23,381 nucleotides of DNA from JABAYQ01 sp042091225 (GTDB lineage: Bacteria; Bacteroidota; Bacteroidia; Flavobacteriales; UBA7312): contig JBELHW010000025.1 in assembly GCA_042091225.1 (NCBI GenBank), forward strand, positions 1 to 23,381, in the 5' to 3' direction. Shown here in pieces: positions 15,923 through 23,381 of the stretch (position 1 is the stretch's first letter; each line of letters opens with the position of its first letter). Position numbers and translations under genes: made by a program. Under the pieces are notes generated by a model. The model did no database searches. It was given only the letters and a program-made list of their open reading frames with translations, and was not told the DNA's origin.

Positions 15923-16541
15923 TTCTGAACTAGTAAAGCGTGGCATTATGCTTCCTTTGATGGAAGCCTTTTATACTATTCAAGGGGAAGGTTTTCACAG
16001 TGGTAAATCGGCCTATTTTTTAAGAATTGGAGGCTGTGATGTAGGATGTCATTGGTGTGATGTAAAAGAAAGCTGGAATGCTAAACTGCATCCTCCAACT
16101 CATATTAACGATATTTTAGAAAAAGTTAAAGATTGTCCTAGCAAAACAGTTGTAATAACAGGAGGAGAGCCTTTAATGTGGAACATGGAGCCAATTTGTA
16201 ATTTGTTACATGAAAATGGATTTGAAATACACATTGAAACTTCAGGGTCACATCCTTTTACAGGTAATTTTGATTGGATTTGTTTATCTCCTAAAAAAAA
16301 TATTCCACCAAAAAATGAAATAATCGGAATAGCAAATGAGTTAAAGGTTATAATATACAATAATGACGATTTTAATTGGGCTAATAAATTTGCAGATATT
16401 ACATCCAACCAATGTAAATTATTTTTACAACCGGAATGGAGTAAAAGCGAACAAATGCTTCCAGTTATTGTAGATTATGTGATGGATAATCCTAAATGGA
16501 ATATTTCATTACAAACGCACAAATTCATGAACATTCCTTAG
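15915..16541 (+). CDS. queE: 7-carboxy-7-deazaguanine synthase (radical SAM)
   Basis: A 208-residue enzyme that turns 6-carboxytetrahydropterin into 7-carboxy-7-deazaguanine on the way to queuosine (preQ0/preQ1). The 4Fe-4S-binding CDVGCHWC (41-48, CxxxCxxC) marks the radical SAM centre. EAFYTIQGEGFHSG (17-30), ITGGEPLMW (81-89) and the closing LQTHKFMNIP are QueE signatures. I keep the ATG at 15915, which overlaps folD by 8 bases; the alternative ATG at 15948 would also leave the core intact. It ends 1 base before the porE-like gene. QueC, QueD and QueF are not in this window. Confidence 0.95.
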   Translation: MDNSELVKRGIMLPLMEAFYTIQGEGFHSGKSAYFLRIGGCDVGCHWCDVKESWNAKLHPPTHINDILEKVKDCPSKTVVITGGEPLMWNMEPICNLLHENGFEIHIETSGSHPFTGNFDWICLSPKKNIPPKNEIIGIANELKVIIYNNDDFNWANKFADITSNQCKLFLQPEWSKSEQMLPVIVDYVMDNPKWNISLQTHKFMNIP

Positions 16542-16542
16542 T

Positions 16543-18429
16543 ATGAAGATATTTTTTTTTCTTTTTTTTATTCCTTTATCTCTTTTAGCTCAAAATGTCC
16601 AAAAAGCAAAAAAGAATTATGATAAAGCTGTTTTTTTCTATCAAAACAATCAAGTAGATAAGGCCGAAAAACTTGCTTTATTTTCTTTAAAATCTGATGA
16701 AAATTTTTATTTATCTTATTTGTTATTAGCCCAAATTAAAGAAGATCAGGGCGATATAGAAAATGCTGTAAAATATTATCTAAAAGGATTAGCAGATGAT
16801 AACCCTAAAAATGCTTGGGGATACTGGAAGGTTGGTACATTATTTTTTGATCAGGGATTATATAAAAAAGCAAAACAAAACTTCGAACATTTTTTATCCT
16901 TCGAAAACCAAAGAGAAAAATATATTTGGCTTTCTAATTTAGGTTTAAGAAACTGTAATTTTGCTATAAATTCTATGCAAAATCCTGTTGATTTTGACCC
17001 CAAAAATATGGGAGGTGAAATAAATAGTGAATTTGAAGAATATTTACCAAGTATTTCTGCCGATGGAGAACTATTCGTTATAACTAGAAGAGCTCCATTT
17101 ATTTCTGATTATGTTTCTGAAGATTTCTATGTAAGTGTAAAAAAAGATAGTGGTTGGACAAAATCTGTCAACATGGGTACTTCCATAAATTCTCCAGGAA
17201 ATGAAGGTGCACAGTGCCTGTCAGCTGATGGAAAAATTTTATTTTTTACCGCCTGCGATAGAGAGGACGGATATGGAAGATGTGATATATACGCAAGTTT
17301 TAAAACCTCCGATGGATGGACAAAGGCTAGGAACTTAGGAAAAAATATAAATAGCTCGAGTTGGGAATCTCAGCCCAGTATTTCCCCTGACGGAAGAGAA
17401 CTTTATTTTGTTAGTAATCGGTCAGGAGGGATTGGTAAAATGGATATTTGGAAATCTACTTTAAGTGAAGGAGGTTTTTTTAGCAAACCAATTAATTTAG
17501 GGACTCAAATTAATACAGAATTCGATGAGATGTCTCCATTTATACATTCCGATAATCAAACTTTTTATTTCGCTTCAAAAGGCCATGTTGGTATGGGAGA
17601 TTTTGATATTTTTCTCTCCAGAAGAAAACACCCTAATTCTAGTTGGAGTTTCCCCGAAAACCTAGGATATCCAATAAATACTCATGAAATAGAAAATAGT
17701 TTAATTGTCGCATCTGATGGTAATACAGCATATTATGCTTCTGATAAATCAGGTTTTGGTCAGGAAGATATTTTTTGGTTTTATCTTCCAAAAGAAAAAA
17801 GTGCTCAAAAAGTTGGCTATTTAAACACAACTGTAAAAGATGCTGATACTTATTCTCCAATAAACTCTACAATTCAGTTAATTGATCTTTCTACCGGTGA
17901 TGTTTTAATGGAATCTTACACCACAGAAAGAGGTAAAGGACAAAAATTCACCTCTTTACCAGCCAACACTAATTATGCTTTAAATGTTTCTAGTGATGGA
18001 TATTTATTTCATTCAGAAAATTTTTATCTTTCAGACGAAAGTGCTCAATTTGCTTTAAATTTAGAAGTGTTACTGAATAAAATTCAAAAAGGAAATTCTG
18101 TGGTTCTTAAAAATATTTTTTTTGAAACCGATGATTATAACCTCAAACAAAAATCTACTGTTGAGTTAAAAAAATTGATAGATTTTTTAAATAATAATCC
18201 AGAAGTTAATATTGAAATAGAAGGCCATACTGACAATCAAGGTTCCGAATCTCATAATTTAAAATTGTCTGAAAATAGATCTAAATCTGTATATGAGTTT
18301 CTTATAAAAAATGAAATTAGTCCAAGTAGACTTTCTTTTAAAGGTTTCGGAGCATCTAGACCAATATCTACAAATAAGACAGATTTAGGTAGATCTCAAA
18401 ATAGGAGAACTGCCTTTAGAATTAAATAA
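16543..18429 (+). CDS. PorE-like protein: TPR, PD40 propeller, CNA-B-like domain, OmpA
   Basis: A 628-residue exported protein. Residues 1-17 are a signal peptide (LSLLAQ) with no lipobox Cys. Domains in order: TPR helices (about 18-145), five visible PD40/WD40-like blades (about 157-413, for example SQPSISPDGRELYFVSNRSGG), a carboxypeptidase-regulatory/CNA-B-like beta domain (about 424-500) and an OmpA peptidoglycan-binding domain (about 520-628). In the OmpA part the expected Asp564 (EGHTD) and Arg579 (NLKLSENRSKSV) are present. This order matches PorE (PG1058) of the Porphyromonas gingivalis T9SS, proposed to tie the secretion machine to the cell wall. Bacteroidota carry many paralogues with this order, so true PorE function is only possible. 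The lack of a lipobox differs from PorE. Its 3' end overlaps convergent kdsA by 8 bases. Confidence 0.87.
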   Translation: MKIFFFLFFIPLSLLAQNVQKAKKNYDKAVFFYQNNQVDKAEKLALFSLKSDENFYLSYLLLAQIKEDQGDIENAVKYYLKGLADDNPKNAWGYWKVGTLFFDQGLYKKAKQNFEHFLSFENQREKYIWLSNLGLRNCNFAINSMQNPVDFDPKNMGGEINSEFEEYLPSISADGELFVITRRAPFISDYVSEDFYVSVKKDSGWTKSVNMGTSINSPGNEGAQCLSADGKILFFTACDREDGYGRCDIYASFKTSDGWTKARNLGKNINSSSWESQPSISPDGRELYFVSNRSGGIGKMDIWKSTLSEGGFFSKPINLGTQINTEFDEMSPFIHSDNQTFYFASKGHVGMGDFDIFLSRRKHPNSSWSFPENLGYPINTHEIENSLIVASDGNTAYYASDKSGFGQEDIFWFYLPKEKSAQKVGYLNTTVKDADTYSPINSTIQLIDLSTGDVLMESYTTERGKGQKFTSLPANTNYALNVSSDGYLFHSENFYLSDESAQFALNLEVLLNKIQKGNSVVLKNIFFETDDYNLKQKSTVELKKLIDFLNNNPEVNIEIEGHTDNQGSESHNLKLSENRSKSVYEFLIKNEISPSRLSFKGFGASRPISTNKTDLGRSQNRRTAFRIK

Positions 18430-19201
18430 CTTTTCTAATTGCTATTAATTTTACCAACAAACTTTCCAACTGATTTAATGGAAGCATATTAGCACCATCT
18501 GATTTAGCTTTTGTTGGTTCCGGATGTGTTTCTATAAATAATCCATCTACTCCAACCGCAATCGCAGCTTTTGCAATGGTTTCTATCATTTCTGGTTCTC
18601 CTCCTGTAATACCTGAGTTTTGATTCGGTTTTTGTAATGAATGTGTTGCATCTATTATAACAGGAGCAAAGGATTGCATTTTTGGTATAGCTCTATAATC
18701 TACAACTAAATCGTTATATCCAAATTGAGTTCCTCTTTCAGTAATAAGTACTTTATTATTCGAACTATCTTTTACTTTTTGTACAGCAAATTGAATTGAT
18801 TCAGGAGATAAAAACTGACCTTTTTTAACATTAACTGTCTTTCCTGTTTTAGCCGCTGCAACCAATAAATCAGTTTGTCGACATAAGAAAGCAGGTATCT
18901 GCAATATATCAACGTAATTAGCAGCAGTTATCGCTTCCTCGGGGCTGTGTATGTCAGTTGTGGTCTTTATTTTTAGTTTTGAGCCAATATTTGATAATAT
19001 TTCTAATGCTTTCTTATCGCCAATTCCAGTAAAAGAATCTAATCTAGAACGATTTGCTTTGCGGTAGGAACCTTTAAAAATAAATTCAACATCTAATTTT
19101 TTACATATTTCATTTATGTGTGAAGCTATATTAAATGCCATTTCCTCACTTTCAATTAAACAAGGACCGGCAATTAAAAAAAAATTATTATTATTTTTCA
19201 T
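18422..19201 (-). CDS. kdsA: 3-deoxy-8-phosphooctulonate synthase, metal-dependent class
   Basis: A 259-residue cytosolic enzyme condensing phosphoenolpyruvate with arabinose 5-phosphate to Kdo-8-phosphate, the first committed step to the LPS inner core. The barrel opens with IAGPCLIES. Cys14 with His187 (DATHSLQKP), Glu224 (FIETHPEP) and Asp235 (KSDGANMLPL) line up with the four metal ligands of the Aquifex enzyme (Cys11, His185, Glu222, Asp233). It therefore belongs to the metal-requiring class rather than the E. coli metal-independent class. The substrate loop FKGSYRKANRSR (42-53) is intact. It is the last gene of the minus-strand run, starting 11 bases inside the end of the beta-barrel gene, and it overlaps the convergent porE-like gene by 8 bases. 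Confidence 0.97.
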   Translation of the reverse strand: MKNNNNFFLIAGPCLIESEEMAFNIASHINEICKKLDVEFIFKGSYRKANRSRLDSFTGIGDKKALEILSNIGSKLKIKTTTDIHSPEEAITAANYVDILQIPAFLCRQTDLLVAAAKTGKTVNVKKGQFLSPESIQFAVQKVKDSSNNKVLITERGTQFGYNDLVVDYRAIPKMQSFAPVIIDATHSLQKPNQNSGITGGEPEMIETIAKAAIAVGVDGLFIETHPEPTKAKSDGANMLPLNQLESLLVKLIAIRKVI

Positions 19202-20369
19202 TTCTTTTTTCTTCTTTAGATTTCAAAATTTTTCTTACACTTAGTCCAAAGTGAAATCCATAAATGTTTTCAGCTTTGAAATAATTAGCTTGTTTTGTAA
19301 ATATTCTAATTTGATTTTTATCTCCATTATATTTATAAGAAAACTCTAAGCCAGGATGTTCAACACCTCCAACGTGGTAGCCTAAAGATATTCTATGTCT
19401 TTTTAAGTCTTTATGTAACTGTAATGACCACCTTGGAGTAGGATAGAAGTTATTAATATAATCAGCCATAAATGTAACTTCGTTGACTAAATTATTATTT
19501 AATAATTGAGATAGCTTTGCATTTAGGCGAAACGGTAGCCTGTAATGATAATAGTTTTTTATTGTATTAGCATGAAAATCTTCTTCTATTTTATCTAGTT
19601 CGTTGTTAAGAAGACTATCATTAAAATTATTAAAGTCTGTTATTTCAACACCATTAAAAGAGTATTGACTTTCAACACTTAAATTAGAAGTGTTATTGTC
19701 CCACTTTATCAGACCCATATCGCTAAGAGATAAATCCAAGCTACCATTTTCAATTTCTTTAGTATAATCTGCTCCAAAAGAAAACCCTATGCCGTTTACA
19801 GAAAAAATCTTAGGATCAATAGTGTCTGAATATTGTGCTTCTAAAGACACATCATAGTTTATTGACGCTCCAAGTTCTTCGGTCTCAAATATTCCTTTGT
19901 TTACATCTAGTTTAGCAATTTGATGACCAGTAATTAAGCCTAGTCTTAGATCCAGATTTTTATTTACCTTAAAACCATAGAATAATTTTGAGTAATGAAC
20001 AACCTCAATGGATACAGGATCTAAAGAAATTTCTTCGCCTAAAAGTTGACCATTTCCATAAAGAATTAATTTCACTAAATCTTTCGGATAAGTAAATTGC
20101 CCCATTATATTACTTTCAAGACCAACGGTCCAACCTTTAGAACTAGTATATTTTGTGCCTACTTCTTGATAAAGAAAAATAGAATTTTCTTTATCAAGAT
20201 CACTAATAAGCTGATTTTTAAAGTCATCATTTAAAAAACCGTTTCCATCAATTAAATGTTGTGCGTTAATACTTGTATTCAATAGTCCTAACTGATAATC
20301 AGTTTCTAGAAATGATTGTCCTAAAACAAATTTTGATGTTATCAATAAAATAAATACAATTATTCTCAT
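19191..20369 (-). CDS. Predicted outer-membrane beta-barrel protein (DUF5723-like)
   Basis: A 392-residue exported protein. Residues 1-17 are a signal peptide (KFVLGQ). The mature protein is rich in alternating aromatic/polar strands with short turns (GWTVGLESNIMGQFTYP, KLFYGFKVNKNLDLRLGLITGHQIAKLD, GFSFGADYTKEI, RWSLQLHKDLKRHRISLGYHVGG), as expected of an outer-membrane barrel. The 'P-[KD]-D-L-x-x-L-x-x-x-GN' segment and the following 'Y...YGFKVNKNLDLRLGL.TG' pattern recall the Bacteroidota family DUF5723; I could not check this. The tail after the last strand is highly charged (KSKEEKRNEK). Its ATG shares one base with the stop of the upstream lipoprotein gene (TAATG), so the two products are probably made in step. 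Function unknown. Confidence 0.75.
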   Translation of the reverse strand: MRIIVFILLITSKFVLGQSFLETDYQLGLLNTSINAQHLIDGNGFLNDDFKNQLISDLDKENSIFLYQEVGTKYTSSKGWTVGLESNIMGQFTYPKDLVKLILYGNGQLLGEEISLDPVSIEVVHYSKLFYGFKVNKNLDLRLGLITGHQIAKLDVNKGIFETEELGASINYDVSLEAQYSDTIDPKIFSVNGIGFSFGADYTKEIENGSLDLSLSDMGLIKWDNNTSNLSVESQYSFNGVEITDFNNFNDSLLNNELDKIEEDFHANTIKNYYHYRLPFRLNAKLSQLLNNNLVNEVTFMADYINNFYPTPRWSLQLHKDLKRHRISLGYHVGGVEHPGLEFSYKYNGDKNQIRIFTKQANYFKAENIYGFHFGLSVRKILKSKEEKRNEK

Positions 20370-22399
20370 TATTCTATTGTATAGTTAAAATTACCCACTA
20401 ATTTTAATTTCATTTCATAGTCGCTGTAGAATTTAACAGTCTGATTTTCAGGAATTGTAGAAAAATTAACCTCAAAATTTATTCTTGTAGTACTGTTTAA
20501 ATTACTTGCATTGCTAAATGGTATTTTTAGCTCCGATTGTCTCGGATTGTTTACTATTCCGTTTTGATCTATCTGTGCTTCAAGTATTTCTTGTCCGCTT
20601 ATTAAGATATCTATTATATTATTTGCATCATCTAGCATAATTAGTTCTACTTGAGCATTTAATGGATAACCGTTTTCAGCAATGAGAGTAAATATCCCAT
20701 CATCGATGTCGTTAGGAATAGAGAAGTCAACATTTATACTATCTTTAAAAGTCATATCTTTTAAAGAAATAAAAACAGGAATATTCATTTGTAATTCGGT
20801 TTTTAATCCTTGTCCTTTATATGCAAATCCTAATTCTTGATTTTGATTGTTATTATTTGTTATAATTTCATATTCAAAATTTATATTATCCGGTTGAAAC
20901 TCTATTACTTCATCAATATTTGAATTTTGTTCGTCAAACAGAATTTCTAGTTCAGAGGGATTAACTGTGTTGTCAGAATTTTCAGAAGCTGCTTCAATTT
21001 CAAAAGCTGAGTTTATAAGATTACTGTTTAAAAGTAAAGAGTTGGAGTTTGTTTTTGCTTCTAATTTTTTTATAGATAACTCGCCACTTGCACCCAAATA
21101 ATTTTTAGTAAATAAACCAATTTGTAATTGTTCTAAGTCAAATGATCCGTTTACATTATTAAAAAAATCAAAATCGACCATTTCTTCTCCTCTTATTGTA
21201 TCACTTCCTAAAAATCCCCAAGCTTTTTTGGGAATAATATCTCTAACGGTTATAGTATTAAAAATACTATCCTGTAACGAAATTTCAGTCACAATACCAG
21301 AAGAGTCTATCCATCCTCTTGAAACAGTATAAATAGTATTAATAGTATCTCCGAACTGACCTCTAAGGTCTATTTCGTAATCAGAAAAATCAAAAAATTC
21401 TACAACTGTTATTGATTCTCCAACCGGAGCGGGTGGAAGATTAAAATTAAGTTTGAACATTTGTCCATTTTTGATTGCTCCAGGAATTATATACTCTATT
21501 TTTAAAGTATCTTGAACAGTACTAACGCCAATAACTTCTACGCCTCCTTGCTCAACTAAGATTTTTGTTAACCTTACATCATCAATATCAAAAGCAACAA
21601 CGGTATCTTCGTTAAAAATTTCTTGATCTGGAAAGATTGCTATTCCTTGTTCTAAAATTAAATCTCTTATTTTAATTTCAGTAGAAAGAGCAGCTTCATA
21701 ATCTATTAATACCGGGACTCCTTGTGAGCCTACTAAATCTCCGTTTACTATTTCAATTTCTAAATTTCCGTAAATCACTTGATCTGATAATGGCTCTGTG
21801 ATTTCAAAAACTTCTCCAGCTGCTAAATAAGGGAGGGTTATTTCAATAAGATTAGTTGTTTCCCCTTCGTTACGTAAATTAATAATTAAATTACTCATGT
21901 CAGAAGGAAGTTGGTTGTTGATAATGATATCCAAAAAACCATTGCTAAGTGTCATTTGTTCAAAGTATTCGTTTGCATCAATAGGTACAATATCATTAAT
22001 AACCCCAGGAATTGAAGGTATAATTCTTAAACTATCATTGGGGAATAAAAATCCTAAACCTATCGATTGAATAAGTTCACCAAAAATGATATTATTTACG
22101 ATAATTTGATCAGGAAAATCAATGGATTCTAACTTTACGTTTTTAGTAGTACTTATAGCATCTAATTGAAAGTTTGAATCTAAAGTAACATCTAATAGTT
22201 CAGTTTGATATACTAAAACAAGGCTATTGTCAGATAAGGTGTCTAATGTGAAAAGACTGTCGCTAGAGATATTGTTTAAATTTAGAGTAGTAAAAGCTAT
22301 TGGACTTGCTAAATCTACGTCCCAATATGGTTTTTCAAATTCGTGTTTACACGAAAAAAGTGATAAGCTAATTAGTAAAAAAAATAAAAGGTTTTTCAT
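20369..22399 (-). CDS. Large predicted outer-membrane/surface lipoprotein, unknown function
   Basis: A 676-residue protein with a 16-residue signal peptide and a lipobox (SLFSC; Cys17). The residues after Cys (KHEFEK) are Lys/acid-rich, somewhat like the Bacteroidota lipoprotein export signal for surface display, so a surface location is possible. The mature start YWDVDLASPIAFTTLNLN looks like a conserved block I recall from unnamed Bacteroidota lipoproteins. The rest is predicted all-beta, acidic and Asn/Ile-rich, with no enzyme motif. Weak internal similarity (several 'G-x-F/L-x-x-x-I-x-N-x-L/I' strands) suggests repeated beta-sandwich units, but no clean period is visible. It starts 18 bases after rarA and overlaps the beta-barrel gene by one base. 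A lipoprotein/barrel partnership is inference. Confidence 0.8.
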   Translation of the reverse strand: MKNLLFFLLISLSLFSCKHEFEKPYWDVDLASPIAFTTLNLNNISSDSLFTLDTLSDNSLVLVYQTELLDVTLDSNFQLDAISTTKNVKLESIDFPDQIIVNNIIFGELIQSIGLGFLFPNDSLRIIPSIPGVINDIVPIDANEYFEQMTLSNGFLDIIINNQLPSDMSNLIINLRNEGETTNLIEITLPYLAAGEVFEITEPLSDQVIYGNLEIEIVNGDLVGSQGVPVLIDYEAALSTEIKIRDLILEQGIAIFPDQEIFNEDTVVAFDIDDVRLTKILVEQGGVEVIGVSTVQDTLKIEYIIPGAIKNGQMFKLNFNLPPAPVGESITVVEFFDFSDYEIDLRGQFGDTINTIYTVSRGWIDSSGIVTEISLQDSIFNTITVRDIIPKKAWGFLGSDTIRGEEMVDFDFFNNVNGSFDLEQLQIGLFTKNYLGASGELSIKKLEAKTNSNSLLLNSNLINSAFEIEAASENSDNTVNPSELEILFDEQNSNIDEVIEFQPDNINFEYEIITNNNNQNQELGFAYKGQGLKTELQMNIPVFISLKDMTFKDSINVDFSIPNDIDDGIFTLIAENGYPLNAQVELIMLDDANNIIDILISGQEILEAQIDQNGIVNNPRQSELKIPFSNASNLNSTTRINFEVNFSTIPENQTVKFYSDYEMKLKLVGNFNYTIE

Positions 22400-22417
22400 C
22401 GTGCTTATAAATTTAAG

Positions 22418-23381
22418 CTAATAATTGTATTTATCTTTCCATCTTTGAGATAAAAAATGTTTGAATGTTTGTTCTTTATCATTTTCTCCAGGAACATACA
22501 ATGTATGCTTACTCAATTGATCGGGCATATATTCTTGAAAAACAAAATTATTATTGAAGTTATGAGAATATTGATAATCTTCTCCATAATTTAATTTTTT
22601 CATTAATTCTGTTGGAGCGTTTCTTAGTTTTAAAGGAACTGACAAGTTTCCCGTCTCTTTCACTGTTTCTTGAGCATAATTTATTGCCATATAGGCAGCG
22701 TTACTTTTTGGTGAACATGCTAAATATGTAGCAGCTTGTGCTAATACTATTCTTGATTCTGGCATTCCGATTACGTTTACCGCTTGAAAACAATTATTTG
22801 CAATTACTAGAGCTGTAGGATTAGCGTTGCCAATATCTTCCGATGATAAAATTATCATTCTTCGAGCTATAAATTTAGGATCTTCACCACCTTCAATCAT
22901 TCTTGCTAACCAATATACTGCTGCATTCGGATCGCTTCCTCTTATAGATTTTATAAATGCGGAGGTAATATCGTAATGTTGTTCTCCTGTTTTGTCATAC
23001 AAAATAGGATTTCTTTGTGCTGACTTCATTACTAACTCATTAGTGATAATAATTTTATTCTCTTTGTTAGAGCTAATCACTAATTCGAATAAGTTTAATA
23101 GCCTTCTTCCATCTCCACCTGACAACTTAAATAAAGCATCTGATTCTTTTATAATTACATTTTTAGATTGTACAAATGTATCTTTATCAATTGCTTGTTG
23201 TAAAAGATGTTTCAAATTATCACTACTTAATTCTTTAAGAGTATAGGTTTGACACCTAGAAAGCAAGGCTGGTATAACCTCAAATGAAGGATTCTCTGTT
23301 GTTGCACCTATCAATGTAATTATTCCTTTTTCTACAGCATTGAGTAATGAATCTTGTTGCGATTTACTAAATCTATGAATT
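22418..23381 (-). CDS. rarA: Replication-associated recombination protein RarA (MgsA), 5' truncated
   Basis: The C-terminal ~321 residues of a AAA+ ATPase that acts with SSB at stalled replication forks; family members are about 420-450 residues. The reading frame is open to base 23381, so the TTG at 23314 is internal, not a start. The edge falls within the Walker B motif: the visible part begins I-H-R-F-SKSQQDSLL, where DE should precede. Sensor 1 (TLIGATTENPSFE), the arginine-finger segment (LLSRCQ), sensor 2 (GDGRRLLNLFE) and the RarA-specific tetramerisation region (SIRGSDPNAAVYWLARMIEGGEDP, split here as SIRGSDPNAAVYW and IEGGEDPKFIARR) are present. It is the first gene in the window's last minus-strand run. 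Walker A lies beyond the edge. Confidence 0.97.
   Translation of the reverse strand, partial: IHRFSKSQQDSLLNAVEKGIITLIGATTENPSFEVIPALLSRCQTYTLKELSSDNLKHLLQQAIDKDTFVQSKNVIIKESDALFKLSGGDGRRLLNLFELVISSNKENKIIITNELVMKSAQRNPILYDKTGEQHYDITSAFIKSIRGSDPNAAVYWLARMIEGGEDPKFIARRMIILSSEDIGNANPTALVIANNCFQAVNVIGMPESRIVLAQAATYLACSPKSNAAYMAINYAQETVKETGNLSVPLKLRNAPTELMKKLNYGEDYQYSHNFNNNFVFQEYMPDQLSKHTLYVPGENDKEQTFKHFLSQRWKDKYNY

Noticed and set aside
16100..16408. 102-codon minus-strand open frame inside queE
   Set aside because: It lies wholly within a well-supported radical SAM gene on the other strand and shows no recognisable motif.

Overview
The window is an AT-rich, densely coded chromosomal fragment, almost certainly from a marine-type member of the Bacteroidota (Flavobacteriia or a close relative). 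The evidence is a type IX secretion system (T9SS) type B sorting domain, a PorE-like TPR/PD40/OmpA protein, a LysM protein directly behind guaA, a CtlX-type citrulline hydrolase, signal peptides ending in the 'AQ' style typical of the phylum, and candidate promoters of the TTTG / TAnnTTTG type. No rRNA, tRNA, CRISPR array, insertion sequence or phage gene is visible, and no gene-free stretch exceeds about 120 bases. The first 14 bases match the end of an Illumina TruSeq adapter, so the left edge is a library artefact fused to a 5'-truncated guaA.

Layout. (1) 1-2724, plus strand: the 3' part of guaA (GMP synthase), then a LysM/periplasmic-binding-fold protein. (2) 2771-6229, plus strand: three consecutive secreted proteins built from Bacteroidota extracellular repeat domains. 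Only the third carries a T9SS type B C-terminal sorting domain. (3) 6231-9953, minus strand: an enoyl-CoA hydratase family gene, ftsK and a lolA-like gene, 2-10 bases apart. (4) 9954-10070: a divergent intergenic region with candidate promoters in both directions. (5) 10071-18429, plus strand: a seven-gene run with junctions from an 8-base overlap to a 9-base gap. It holds an amidinotransferase-fold hydrolase, ctlX, argS, ffh, folD, queE and a PorE-like outer-membrane-associated protein. (6) 18422-23381, minus strand: rarA (truncated by the right edge), a large predicted surface lipoprotein, a predicted outer-membrane beta-barrel and kdsA, all within overlap or 18-base distance.

How the genes relate. 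Most are housekeeping: purine synthesis, chromosome segregation, tRNA charging, protein targeting, folate, 7-deazaguanine, Kdo for LPS, and fork repair. The two hydrolases next to argS point to arginine/citrulline handling. An envelope and secretion theme recurs: LysM protein, repeat-rich secreted proteins, LolA, PorE-like protein, lipoprotein plus barrel, KdsA. I see no clear defence or mobile system. The parts least explained by known biology are the three-gene secreted cluster and the translationally coupled lipoprotein/barrel pair. Both convergent junctions (6229/6231 and 18422-18429) leave no room for an intergenic terminator.
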